Shown here piece after piece: positions 41,733 through 48,467 of a DNA stretch of 48,467 nucleotides. The translations under genes were made by a program, and so were the position numbers. Under the pieces are notes generated by a model. The model saw only the letters and a list, made by a program, of their open reading frames with translations, was not told where the DNA came from and did no database searches. The stretch lies in NCBI GenBank assembly GCA_937919925.1, contig CALFOT010000064.1, positions 1 through 48,467 of the forward strand. Reading direction: 5' to 3'. Within the stretch, counting starts at the first letter, position 1. Every line of letters begins with the position of its first letter. This DNA comes from an uncultured bacterium. Its GTDB lineage: Bacteria; Planctomycetota; UBA1135.

Positions 41733-42489
41733 CGGCCGTACCTTCAAGGCTGTACAACTCCGCAACCATTAGCGGAGTTAAATCGGCAGCTAAGCCATCG
41801 AAAAAAACTGTTCCGTGGCGCAATCCAATCACGCGGGGAAAAAACTCCCGCGCCAGTTCGAAATCATGGAGAGAAACCACCAGCGTCCAACCTTCCTCGG
41901 CCGCTAGTTCGGTCATCAAACTCAGCAGATCTCGTGAGCGAGTAGGATCTACTGAGGCCACGGGTTCATCGGCCAGCAACATCTTTGGCTGTTGAAACAG
42001 GGCGCGTGCCAGAGCAACACGCTGCTGCTGCCCGCCCGACAAAGAATCGGTGCGCTGATACAGTTTGTCGCCAATGCCGACGCGCTCAAGAATGCGGTGC
42101 ACTTCCAACAAATCTGCTTGTGAGGTGCGCACAATCCCGCGCAAAGAAGACCAAAAGCCGCGCTGTCCTAAACGCCCTGCCACCACGTTATGCAGGACGC
42201 GCAAATTCGAAACCAAGGAATGGTCTTGGTGCACAAAACCAATACGCGAACGCAGTTGACGCTGTGCACGTGGCTCAAGGTTACGCAAATTCACACCTTG
42301 CACTTCCACGCTCCCACTGCGTGGCACGATGACCCCATTGATTACCCGCAACAAGGTGGTCTTGCCGGCTCCACTTGGCCCCAGCAAAGCTACGCGTTCA
42401 CCGCACCCTACTTCAAGATTCAAGCCACGCAGCACCGGCGCCCCGCCTAAATGGACGACTATGTCCTGGAGCCGAAATCCAGTGCTCAA
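41716..42489 (-). CDS. phnC: PhnC-type ABC transporter ATP-binding protein
   Basis: 257 aa. Walker A is LLGPSGAGKTTLL, the Q-loop lies in GFVHQDHSLV, the signature is DSLSGGQQQRVALARALF, Walker B is MLLADEPVASVD, and the H-loop is VVSLHDFELA. These and the length fit PhnC, the ATPase of phosphonate/phosphite/phosphate importers. It would energise the two PhnE permeases with PhnD as binding protein. The ATG overlaps the phnD stop by 4 bases. No C-P lyase genes or phosphite dehydrogenase lie in the window, so the transported compound remains open. Confidence 0.9.
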   Translation of the reverse strand: MSTGFRLQDIVVHLGGAPVLRGLNLEVGCGERVALLGPSGAGKTTLLRVINGVIVPRSGSVEVQGVNLRNLEPRAQRQLRSRIGFVHQDHSLVSNLRVLHNVVAGRLGQRGFWSSLRGIVRTSQADLLEVHRILERVGIGDKLYQRTDSLSGGQQQRVALARALFQQPKMLLADEPVASVDPTRSRDLLSLMTELAAEEGWTLVVSLHDFELAREFFPRVIGLRHGTVFFDGLAADLTPLMVAELYSLEGTADEQRI

Positions 42490-43394
42490 TCGAGGAATCC
42501 CAGCGCTTTGGCTACCACGGCAATGGCGTCAAAGTCTTCGTTGCTCGCGGCAATGATGCCCTCTTCGCGGCTCATGGCTTTCAACAATGCCGGATCGGTG
42601 ACACTCACTAATGCAGCCTGCACCTTATCTGCAAAGCCAGCACCAAAAGTTTCATTCACCGATGGGTGAATCGTCCAGTTGTAATCAGCGTAGGTTGGAG
42701 ACACCCAGATGATTTTACATTTCTCTGGATCAAGCTTGCCTTCCTTCACCATGGTGTCGTAAGTCACATAATTCAGCGCACCTGCTTGGAAAGTACCGGC
42801 TTCCACCAGAGCAGCGGTTTTATCGTGCGAACCAGAGAAGCTGCTTTCGCTGCCGAAGAACTCCTGTGGCGATTTGCCGGTGTTCACCTGAATATAGTGC
42901 TCTGGCATCAAACGACCGGAAGTGGATTGCGCCGAGCCAAAAGTAAAGCTGAGCTTCGCAAACTCCAGCGGAAAGTCTTTGCCGCGCTCCAAGCCGGTGG
43001 AAGCGTTGGCCACGAAATAAGACTTAAAGGTTGGATCGACTTTACCTTGTGCGATCGCGCGCGAACCCTTTACCGCGTCCCGAGCTTGCACACCACTGAG
43101 CCCGCCGAACCAAGCGAGTTGAATATCACCGTTACGAAACATCTCCACGGATGCGGTGTAATCCGCAGTGGGTACATATTCGACAGCGACGCCAAGTTGG
43201 TCGGACAAATAATCCGCCACAGCCTTGTATTTGGCCTCTAGCTCGGTGGAGTTATTATCCGGAATCGCGGTGAAGCGAAGAACACCTGCAGCTTCGCCAT
43301 CGGCAGCGGGTTTATCGCCACAGGAAGCCACCAGTAGACCGGCACTCAGTAAAACTGCGGCAGAAAAGAGGGTTGAAATGGAGAGTTGCTTCAT
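42486..43394 (-). CDS. phnD: PhnD-type phosphonate/phosphite/phosphate-binding lipoprotein
   Basis: 302 aa. A lipoprotein signal ends at VASC (Cys25). The mature protein begins GDKPAADGEAAG and continues LRFTAIPDNNSTELEAKYKAVADYLSDQLGVAVEYVPTADY, the classic PhnD/PtxB/PstS-like start with its lobe-forming strands. AWFGGLSGVQARDAVKGSRAIA and GSAQSTSGRLMPEHY are further family blocks, with Ser/Thr residues that bind the oxyanion. It captures the substrate outside the membrane for PhnE/PhnC. A hairpin lies just before its ATG, and the hybrid kinase ends 41 bases upstream on the same strand. Confidence 0.9.
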   Translation of the reverse strand: MKQLSISTLFSAAVLLSAGLLVASCGDKPAADGEAAGVLRFTAIPDNNSTELEAKYKAVADYLSDQLGVAVEYVPTADYTASVEMFRNGDIQLAWFGGLSGVQARDAVKGSRAIAQGKVDPTFKSYFVANASTGLERGKDFPLEFAKLSFTFGSAQSTSGRLMPEHYIQVNTGKSPQEFFGSESSFSGSHDKTAALVEAGTFQAGALNYVTYDTMVKEGKLDPEKCKIIWVSPTYADYNWTIHPSVNETFGAGFADKVQAALVSVTDPALLKAMSREEGIIAASNEDFDAIAVVAKALGFLD

Positions 43395-43398
43395 GTTT

Positions 43399-43414
43399 CT
43401 CGACGGTTGTCGAG
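43399..43414 (-). promoter_or_regulatory. Hairpin immediately upstream of phnD
   Basis: CTCGAC and GTCGAG are perfect 6-base complements around a 4-base loop; the 3' arm ends 4 bases before the phnD ATG on the minus strand, where a Shine-Dalgarno should be. A TAGCCT box at 43419-43424 would start transcription inside or at the hairpin. It could be an operator, a translational control element or a processing site. Confidence 0.4.
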
Positions 43415-43435
43415 CGGTAGGCTACTTCTCTCGCT

Positions 43436-46165
43436 TTACTTGTGCAATACCCAGCGCCTTAGCGCCTCAGCCAGTACATCTTGGCGCACTGGCTTGGAGA
43501 TGTAGTCGTCCATGCCGGCGGCCAAACACTTCTCGCGATCGCCCTTCATGGCGTTCGCAGTCATGGCAATCACGGGTACGCGCGCCGTGTTTTGCTCTTG
43601 CTCACGAATCGCTTGGGTGGCGCCGTAACCATCGAGTTTCGGCATTTGGCAATCCATGAGTACGACATCGAAGCTGCCCTCCAGAGCCGCTTTGGCCGCC
43701 TCTTCCCCATTTGGCACCACCATCACCACGCAGCCGAGACCTTGCAGCATCTTCTGTGCGACTTTTTGGTTTATCAGGTTGTCTTCGGCAAGCAAAATAC
43801 GCATACCTGCGAGAGGATTGAAACTCTGTGCGGGGAGGTCAAGGTTTTGCTCGGCCGGAGATGTGTGTATTTCGGTTTTGGCAGATGATTCGCGGCGTTC
43901 GGCTTCATGGTTCAAGGCATCCTCAAGCACCGCTAACATCGATTCCAAATCTTCTTCACTGTTAGGTTGTTGAGGCACCGCCGCTTGCCGCGGCTCCGCC
44001 AAGCACTCGAATAGACGGCTGCGGCGCGCCGGCTTGGTCATCACTTCATCAACCAACGATTCATATCCCTCTGGGAACTGACTGCGGTCGCAGACCGATG
44101 ACAATAACACCATCTTCATTTTGCAGAAGCGATCATCCTGGCGCACCCGCGCGGCCAAACTTAAGCCATCTTCTTCAGGCATTTGATAATCAAGCACGAT
44201 GCGCTCGATCCGCGGCGCAAAGGTTTGCGTATCCTCAAGATATTGCCAGGCTTGTTGCGCCGATTCTGCATCCACCACGCTCACGCCGACGATTTCTAGC
44301 TGCTTGCGCAAAATCTTCAAATTGGTCCTATTGTCGTCCACAATCAAAACCCGCATGCCTGCAAGTTTGTCTAATTCACAGGGAAAATCAGTGGATTCAG
44401 AAACCTCTTCAAAGTGCACCGTGAACCAGAATGTGGAGCCCTTGCCTTCGACACTCTCCACGCCCATTTCACCACCCATCAGTTCCGACAATTGGCGAGA
44501 AATGGTAAGCCCGAGCCCGGTGCCGCCAAAGTTTCGTGTGGTCGACGCATCTGCTTGAGCGAAAGCGGTAAAGAGTTTAGGCACTGTTTCTGCGGCAATG
44601 CCAATGCCCGTATCACGTATTTCAAAACGAGTGTGACCGCTTTCATCCTGGCGCACAACGACCATCACCTCACCATTGGATGTGAACTTGATAGCATTAC
44701 TGATCAAATTCGACAATACTTGGCGGAGGCGGCCTGGATCGCCCAAAACGCGTACCCCAGACTTGACCCTGATATCGACCAGTAACTCATTATTCTTCGC
44801 TGATGCATTCGCCGCCAAGGAGCTCGCGGCATCCTCCACGACTTCGTGGAGATGGAATGGGATTTGTTCGAGCTCTACCTTACCTGCTTCGATTTTCGAG
44901 AAGTCAAGAATGTCATTGATGATGACGAGCAACGCTTGTCCGGAGCGGAGGATGGTCTCGGAAAAATCGCGCTGCTCATCGTTGAGTGCGGTTTGGCAAA
45001 GCAGTTCGCTCATGCCTATCACGCCATTCATGGGCGTACGGATTTCATGGCTCATATTGGCTAAGAATTCGCTCTTAGCCCGGCTGGCTTGTCTGGAAGT
45101 TTCTGTTGCGCTTTCCAGTTCACTAATCTGCTCGAGCATTTTCACTTGCATACGCTGGAAGGAGTGGGCTACCAAAGCAACTTCATCCTTGCCCTTCACT
45201 TTCAGTTCAACGCTGTGGTCCCCGGTACGTACGAATTCATCCATGGCCGCAGCAATGCGCCGTACATGTGCCAAGCGTAGGCCAATGCCGAATAATCCTA
45301 GCCCCAGCACCAACGAACTAAACAGCCCCACAATAATAAGCGAGGAGCGCACGGCTTCCATTTCGGCGTTTACTTCTACCGTACAATCACTAATCACATG
45401 GATTCCCACTCCTGTCTCGGAGAGAATATCAAAAACTCGCGAATAACCGCCTGTGGAAGGATCCTTAAGTGATTGTCCTTTACTGTTACGCAAGTATTGA
45501 TAGCGTTCTAAACCAGCATCAGAGGTCGCATACAAAACATCTCCGTTGGTCTCAAAGATAACCGGCGCGCCCGCCACATGGGCTTGAAAATCCACCACCA
45601 ACTCCTGCAGCGAAGAGCGTACGGCCACCCAACCCACATTTTCTGATTGATGATTTTTGATTGGTACCAAATACACCGGCACTCCATCAAAATCACTCAC
45701 CGATTGACTCCTTTGCACGCTATTCCAATCGCGGCCATCGAGCAGTTCATACTTCGAGGGTTCCGCTGCAGCTTCGGTGCCATCATCTAGTAACGACAAA
45801 AGAATCTGCCCATCTGGTCCAATCAACGAAAAACCGTCCATGCTGATGCCTAGTGGCTGAGTGTGGGAAATTGAGTGAGCGTTGGCGCGTAAATAGTCCA
45901 CGTCAGCGCTTTCTATTGCTTCCACAACGCCAGGAATGGCGGTCACCCTGTATGCCAAATAGCTACATTCTTCTTCCCATTCCACCTCCTGGCGAGCCCA
46001 TATTTCCGCATAGACACCGCTTATTTGCGTGGCATGGATTTGGCTCAAACGGTTGCGCACCTGATTCCATCCCATCCAGGAAATGGCGGCGGTGCCAATG
46101 ACCAAAACACTCGCCCACAGCGCGGTTCTACCCAACAAGCTCGAGTGATTCCAGGAGCGAATCAC
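43436..46165 (-). CDS. Hybrid sensor histidine kinase with two receiver domains
   Basis: 909 aa. TM1 lies at about residues 13-32. An extracytoplasmic sensor (about 33-270) is predicted to be of the dCache/CHASE kind, followed by TM2 at about 275-297. HAMP is at 298-350. HisKA has phospho-acceptor His373 ([13 protein letters not shown]), and HATPase covers about 475-590 ([22 protein letters not shown]). Receiver 1 (about 604-722) has Asp659 and receiver 2 (about 787-905) has Asp838 ([11 protein letters not shown]). No Hpt domain or DNA-binding output is present, so signal output goes to a partner outside this window. GTG start with a good Shine-Dalgarno (GAGG, 6 bases upstream). It heads the minus-strand run into phnD-phnC-phnE-phnE. 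Confidence 0.92.
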   Translation of the reverse strand: MIRSWNHSSLLGRTALWASVLVIGTAAISWMGWNQVRNRLSQIHATQISGVYAEIWARQEVEWEEECSYLAYRVTAIPGVVEAIESADVDYLRANAHSISHTQPLGISMDGFSLIGPDGQILLSLLDDGTEAAAEPSKYELLDGRDWNSVQRSQSVSDFDGVPVYLVPIKNHQSENVGWVAVRSSLQELVVDFQAHVAGAPVIFETNGDVLYATSDAGLERYQYLRNSKGQSLKDPSTGGYSRVFDILSETGVGIHVISDCTVEVNAEMEAVRSSLIIVGLFSSLVLGLGLFGIGLRLAHVRRIAAAMDEFVRTGDHSVELKVKGKDEVALVAHSFQRMQVKMLEQISELESATETSRQASRAKSEFLANMSHEIRTPMNGVIGMSELLCQTALNDEQRDFSETILRSGQALLVIINDILDFSKIEAGKVELEQIPFHLHEVVEDAASSLAANASAKNNELLVDIRVKSGVRVLGDPGRLRQVLSNLISNAIKFTSNGEVMVVVRQDESGHTRFEIRDTGIGIAAETVPKLFTAFAQADASTTRNFGGTGLGLTISRQLSELMGGEMGVESVEGKGSTFWFTVHFEEVSESTDFPCELDKLAGMRVLIVDDNRTNLKILRKQLEIVGVSVVDAESAQQAWQYLEDTQTFAPRIERIVLDYQMPEEDGLSLAARVRQDDRFCKMKMVLLSSVCDRSQFPEGYESLVDEVMTKPARRSRLFECLAEPRQAAVPQQPNSEEDLESMLAVLEDALNHEAERRESSAKTEIHTSPAEQNLDLPAQSFNPLAGMRILLAEDNLINQKVAQKMLQGLGCVVMVVPNGEEAAKAALEGSFDVVLMDCQMPKLDGYGATQAIREQEQNTARVPVIAMTANAMKGDREKCLAAGMDDYISKPVRQDVLAEALRRWVLHK

Positions 46166-46169
46166 GCTT

Positions 46170-46175
46170 CACCTC
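46170..46175 (-). promoter_or_regulatory. Shine-Dalgarno of the hybrid kinase
   Basis: GAGGTG on the minus strand, ending 4 bases before GTG 46165. It supports this unusual GTG start. The divergent 46166-46344 region shows no clear -35/-10 pair for the kinase. Confidence 0.55.
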
Positions 46176-46331
46176 TATGATTGGGGGAAATGACTGTGCC
46201 ATGGGGAGATTTCATGGAAGGTTGTGCTGAGGGTGACATGACAAACAAAAAAGCCCCGAAAAGGTTTGCTTTCGCTTCTATCGGCAAGCCATTAAGATAT
46301 CCTTTAGCTCTCCCCATCAGTAAAAACATGC

Positions 46332-46337
46332 GATAAT
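46332..46337 (+). promoter_or_regulatory. Putative -10 box of the thioredoxin-like selenoprotein gene
   Basis: GATAAT (5 of 6 matches to TATAAT), 7 bases before ATG 46345. It fits the leaderless spacing seen elsewhere and favours this start over ATG 46336, which overlaps the box. Confidence 0.4.
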
Positions 46338-46344
46338 GGCCTAC

Positions 46345-46839
46345 ATGAGTAGGTTTTTCCGTGTTCTCCCAATTTTGATTTCAGCAGGTGTCGTTTGGCT
46401 CGGCCTACAGGCATGCAGCTCCATGCAAGGCCAACTAGCGCCAGAACTCAGTACCGGGGAAATCGTGAGCCGAGGGCTTGTGAGTGCACCCGCTGCACTG
46501 CCAGATACCAGCTGGAGGCTACTCAGTTTCTTCGGCCCTGAGTGAGGCGCTTGCGTGGCAGAGGTGCCACACCTCGTGCAGTTGCAAGAGGATTTCGGCG
46601 GTGCAGATTTCTCAGTGGTTGGTTTGATGCAGGGCGATGCTTTGCAAGCACGCGCTTTTGCGCAACAACGGAACACCAACTACCCAATCAAAACCGCCAG
46701 CGGTCAAGACTTCTCGAACTTTCACGTGTGGTTGGTACCAGCCACCTATCTGGTGGATCCAAAAGGGCAGATTGTCGCCGACAATCTCGACGACGCGCGT
46801 GCCATGCTTAGCGCTGCATTACAAGCAGAGCTTCCTTAA
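46345..46839 (+). CDS. Thioredoxin/TlpA-like lipoprotein with in-frame TGA at the redox site, predicted selenoprotein (UxxC)
   Basis: 164 residues when TGA at 46543-46545 is read as selenocysteine (residue 67). Residues 1-24 are a lipoprotein signal (FFRVLPILISAGVVWLGLQAC, lipobox LQAC, Cys24), so the protein is anchored outside the cytoplasm. The thioredoxin active site reads SFFGPE-Sec67-Gly-Ala-Cys70-VAEVPHL, which aligns with the WCxxC site of TlpA-like proteins. The fold continues in frame with DFSVVGLMQGD, AFAQQRNTNYPI and the cis-proline block WLVPATYLVDPKGQIV (Pro132) to a normal TAA. The reading frame is intact before and after, with no other defect. A SECIS-like hairpin follows the TGA. 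ATG 46336 is an alternative start (3 residues longer). The stop overlaps the nitroreductase end by 4 bases. A simple nonsense pseudogene is the main alternative. Confidence 0.85.
46546..46588 (+). promoter_or_regulatory. Candidate bacterial SECIS element
   Basis: Directly after the TGA are two alternative hairpins. One pairs GTGGCA (46555-46560) with TGCCAC (46565-46570) around the 4-base loop GAGG, 15 bases from the TGA. The other pairs GAGGTG (46561-46566) with CACCTC (46570-46575) around CCA and extends through GCA/TGC with one bulged G and CTTGC (46550-46554)/GCAAG (46584-46588). Bacterial SECIS elements sit in coding sequence just after the UGA with a small apical loop containing an early G, about 16-37 bases away; both forms meet or nearly meet this. 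Found by eye. Confidence 0.65.
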
Positions 46840-47471
46840 CTATCGTCGACTTCCCCAGTGAGGGTGCGGTTGCCGAAATAATTCATCGAAACCACTTCTT
46901 CCAAATCGAGCAAGCCCATGCGCGGGCGGGCCACTTCTTTGGCCTTGCCTAGCGTGATGATCATCATTGGCGGTACATCCGCAGGAAGCTTCACAATCTC
47001 AGAAACTTTTGCGGCATCGAAGCCAATCATAGGGCAAGTGTCGTAACCCATATCCTTGGCGACCAGCATCATGTTCATCCCCACTAGCCCCACCGAACGC
47101 AAAGCTTCGTCGCGCTGAAATGCTTCTTTCCCTTTGTAAAGACCAGGGACCATGCCGCCAAACATCTGCTGCACTTCTTCCGGCGCCTTGCGCAAGTAAC
47201 GTTGCGTGTTCTCCCAACCTCTCAAGTTGCCACATAAAACGATGGTGGCAGATGCATCGCGCAACTGCGCTTGATTCCAACCAGCAGCACAAATCTGTTC
47301 CTGAACGGGGCGCTCGGTTACCACCACAAACTGCCAGTTCTGCATATTGAAGGAGGATGGCGCCAACACGGAAAAGGACAGCAGATGACGCAATTCACTT
47401 TCTGAGAGACGGTGGCTCGCATCATAACATTTGACGGAGCGGCGAGCGCGGATGGTTGCGAGTAGTTCCAT
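46836..47471 (-). CDS. Nitroreductase-family protein
   Basis: 211 aa. The start MELLATIRARRSVKCYDASH and the block LLSFSVLAPSSFNMQNWQFVVV are the FMN-binding N-terminus of the nitroreductase fold; VGLVGMNMMLVAKDMGYDTCPMIGFDA follows in the second half, and the last strand pair near GLLDLEEVVSMNYFG closes the fold. These are homodimeric flavoproteins that use NAD(P)H to reduce nitroaromatics, quinones or similar electrophiles; the physiological substrate is unknown. ATG 47471 is preferred over the upstream frame (start at 47522), as it lies 7 bases after a TAGGAT box (with AGGA possibly also serving as Shine-Dalgarno). It converges on the selenoprotein gene. Confidence 0.88.
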   Translation of the reverse strand: MELLATIRARRSVKCYDASHRLSESELRHLLSFSVLAPSSFNMQNWQFVVVTERPVQEQICAAGWNQAQLRDASATIVLCGNLRGWENTQRYLRKAPEEVQQMFGGMVPGLYKGKEAFQRDEALRSVGLVGMNMMLVAKDMGYDTCPMIGFDAAKVSEIVKLPADVPPMMIITLGKAKEVARPRMGLLDLEEVVSMNYFGNRTLTGEVDDS

Positions 47472-47478
47472 GATGAAA

Positions 47479-47484
47479 ATCCTA
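47479..47484 (-). promoter_or_regulatory. Putative -10 box of the nitroreductase gene
   Basis: TAGGAT on the minus strand, 7 bases before ATG 47471, overlapping the stop codon of the upstream epimerase gene. AGGA in it could alternatively serve as a Shine-Dalgarno for cotranslation. Confidence 0.3.
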
Positions 47485-48467
47485 CTCGGTAATAGGACGC
47501 TTATGCCACATCTCAAGCACACTTGCTTCCTTTTGTGGTTTTAAGCTATTGCCAAGGGTGCGTGGGTTTTCCAGTGCAGTAAGCGACCACTCGTAAGTAT
47601 CACGAATGGTGTCCCCGGGCGGGCGGTGCGTCAGGCCGGCTGCGAGCGCCTTGGCGATCACAGTGCTACCGTTGGGAAGTTCCGCAGGGATCCACAGCGG
47701 CATCTCAATCCAAGGGCCAACCCCAACTTCCGGATCAAGCAGAAACTTATCTGCAATCCAAGTGAAGCGCGCATCCACTCCCAGAACCATTTTGCAACCG
47801 TGCAGAAGTTCTTGCATAGAAACGCCAATGCCCGCGCCGTTGGCGTTGAAGATCCCAAATATGGCCTCGTGAATACACTTCAAAGTAAACGCCGATAAAT
47901 CACGAACATCAATAAATTCAAGTGCCGCCTGCGGATTGCCTGGTGCGAGGACCTCGCCGCCTTGAGCCACCCGATAAGGCCAATAAGTGAAACGCCCGCT
48001 GTTATCCAAGGGGCCAACGATTAATCCCGGGCGCACGACCGTGACCCGCCCCGGCATAGCCGCTTCGGCAGCTTGTTCGCAGAGAGCTTTGAGCGGGCCA
48101 TAAGTTGCTCCGGTAACCTCTTCTGTTGTTTCATCTGCCAACACGCCAACCGGGCTATCTTCACTTAATGGCGAACCATCCTTATCGTCGTAAACCGAAA
48201 CGCTGGAGATAAAAACATAGTGCCCAACGTGTTCCGCCAACAATTCTGCCGACGCCTTCACATGAGCAGGTACATATCCAGAAGTATCCATCACCACATC
48301 CCATTTGCGCCCTTCGAGCGCAGTGAGATTGTCTTTGCGATCGCCGATTAAAGTTTCTAGCTTAGAAAACATTGTTGGCGCCGATTTGCCGCGGTTGAAC
48401 AGGGTGATTTCCCAGCCACTGGCAAGGGCGGCATGGACTAAATGTGGGCCAAGAAAGCGCGTGCCGC
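47482..48467 (-). CDS. NAD-dependent epimerase/dehydratase (extended SDR), 5' end outside the window
   Basis: The frame is open through the window edge on the minus strand, and the residues before the internal ATG at 48372 (GTRFLGPHLVHAALASGWEITLFNRGK) are the Rossmann N-terminus, so that ATG is not the start. The following blocks VVMDTSGYVPAHV, YVFISSVSVYDDKDG (catalytic Ser/Tyr region), YGPLKALCE (YxxxK), VVRPGLIVGPLDNSGRF and LEFIDVRDLSAFTLKCI are those of extended short-chain dehydrogenases of the NAD-dependent epimerase kind. About 328 residues are visible. The substrate is unknown, as members act on nucleotide sugars, isoflavones and other compounds. It lies 10 bases before the nitroreductase start. 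Confidence 0.85.
   Translation of the reverse strand, partial: GTRFLGPHLVHAALASGWEITLFNRGKSAPTMFSKLETLIGDRKDNLTALEGRKWDVVMDTSGYVPAHVKASAELLAEHVGHYVFISSVSVYDDKDGSPLSEDSPVGVLADETTEEVTGATYGPLKALCEQAAEAAMPGRVTVVRPGLIVGPLDNSGRFTYWPYRVAQGGEVLAPGNPQAALEFIDVRDLSAFTLKCIHEAIFGIFNANGAGIGVSMQELLHGCKMVLGVDARFTWIADKFLLDPEVGVGPWIEMPLWIPAELPNGSTVIAKALAAGLTHRPPGDTIRDTYEWSLTALENPRTLGNSLKPQKEASVLEMWHKRPITE

Noticed and set aside
46166-46331. The gap between kinase and selenoprotein, including an A-rich stretch (AAAAAAGCCCC) and a TATCCT at 46298-46303.
   Set aside because: No convincing terminator stem or -35/-10 pair; the TATCCT is too far from a start to be part of the leaderless set and is not supported otherwise.
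46328-46336. Two-codon mini-ORF (ATG CGA TAA) whose stop overlaps the ATG at 46336, as a possible upstream control ORF.
   Set aside because: It has no Shine-Dalgarno, it lies within the proposed -10 region, and the ATG at 46345 is the better start, so it is probably not transcribed as a unit.
46336-46545. Stand-alone short lipoprotein of 69 residues ending at the TGA, with a broken thioredoxin remnant downstream (pseudogene reading).
   Set aside because: The frame continues intact and in register through the whole thioredoxin fold, the stop sits precisely at the redox Cys position, and SECIS-like hairpins follow. A nonsense pseudogene would be expected to show further decay or a random stop position.
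1-48467. tRNA, rRNA, CRISPR arrays, insertion sequences, prophage or integrase genes.
   Set aside because: None seen by eye: no spaced direct repeats, no transposase motifs and no cloverleaf-like stretches. A covariance-model scan could still find a short RNA that I missed.

Overview
The window looks like ordinary chromosome from a free-living, probably marine or aquatic, Gram-negative-type bacterium, most likely a Planctomycetota-like lineage (moderate confidence; no rRNA or other phylogenetic marker is present). Pointers are the futalosine route to menaquinone (mqnA, mqnE, mqnC), two ECF-type sigma factors fused through a membrane segment to very large carboxypeptidase-regulatory-like regions, more carboxypeptidase-regulatory-like proteins, a TMTC-like membrane/TPR protein, a sulfatase-fold lipoprotein and a secreted protein with a conserved-looking C-terminal domain. 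Genes are tightly packed, many overlap by ATGA, and no gene-free stretch exceeds about 175 bases. I saw no mobile element, CRISPR array, tRNA or rRNA.

Layout. 1-5.0 kb: the end of an arginine-deiminase/amidinotransferase-like gene, ddl on the minus strand, then a plus-strand run of a TMTC-like glycosyltransferase/TPR protein, a YqgE protein and two paralogous small membrane proteins. 5.0-9.0 kb: mqnC translationally coupled to a DUF2868 membrane protein and a DUF3482 GTPase. 9.0-15.7 kb (minus): two tandem sigma factor-TM-carboxypeptidase-regulatory fusions. 15.8-18.2 kb (minus): a HTH-EIIA regulator coupled to a ClC channel/antiporter with CBS domains. 18.3-21.4 kb (plus): mqnE, mqnA, a LON-substrate-binding-domain protein and trmL. 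21.5-25.5 kb (minus): secreted protein, OB-fold/endonuclease-phosphatase protein, proS. 25.6-29.1 kb (plus): two carboxypeptidase-regulatory-like anchored proteins. 29.1-36.2 kb: GT-C type membrane proteins, a sulfatase-fold hydrolase and UDP-sugar dehydrogenase, probably a surface-glycan locus. 36.2-39.9 kb: two VOC proteins, a transketolase-like enzyme and an SRPBCC protein. 39.9-46.2 kb (minus): a hybrid histidine kinase followed by a PhnD-C-E-E phosphonate/phosphite-type ABC importer. 46.3-48.5 kb: a lipid-anchored thioredoxin-like protein, a nitroreductase and an NAD-dependent epimerase cut by the window end.

The most interesting element is at 46.3-46.8 kb. A thioredoxin-fold lipoprotein is interrupted by an in-frame TGA exactly where the first cysteine of the CxxC redox motif should be. 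The reading frame continues intact to a normal end, and the TGA is followed at once by SECIS-like hairpins. I interpret it as a selenoprotein with a UxxC (Sec-Gly-Ala-Cys) active site, which implies selenocysteine machinery elsewhere in the genome.

A second genome-scale signal is promoter grammar. At least 13 genes that head transcription units have a TANNNT -10-like hexamer only 6-10 bases before the start codon and mostly no Shine-Dalgarno, which suggests that leaderless or near-leaderless transcripts are common here. Genes inside runs instead use stop-start overlaps, and a few genes (hybrid kinase, second sigma fusion) have a clear Shine-Dalgarno.
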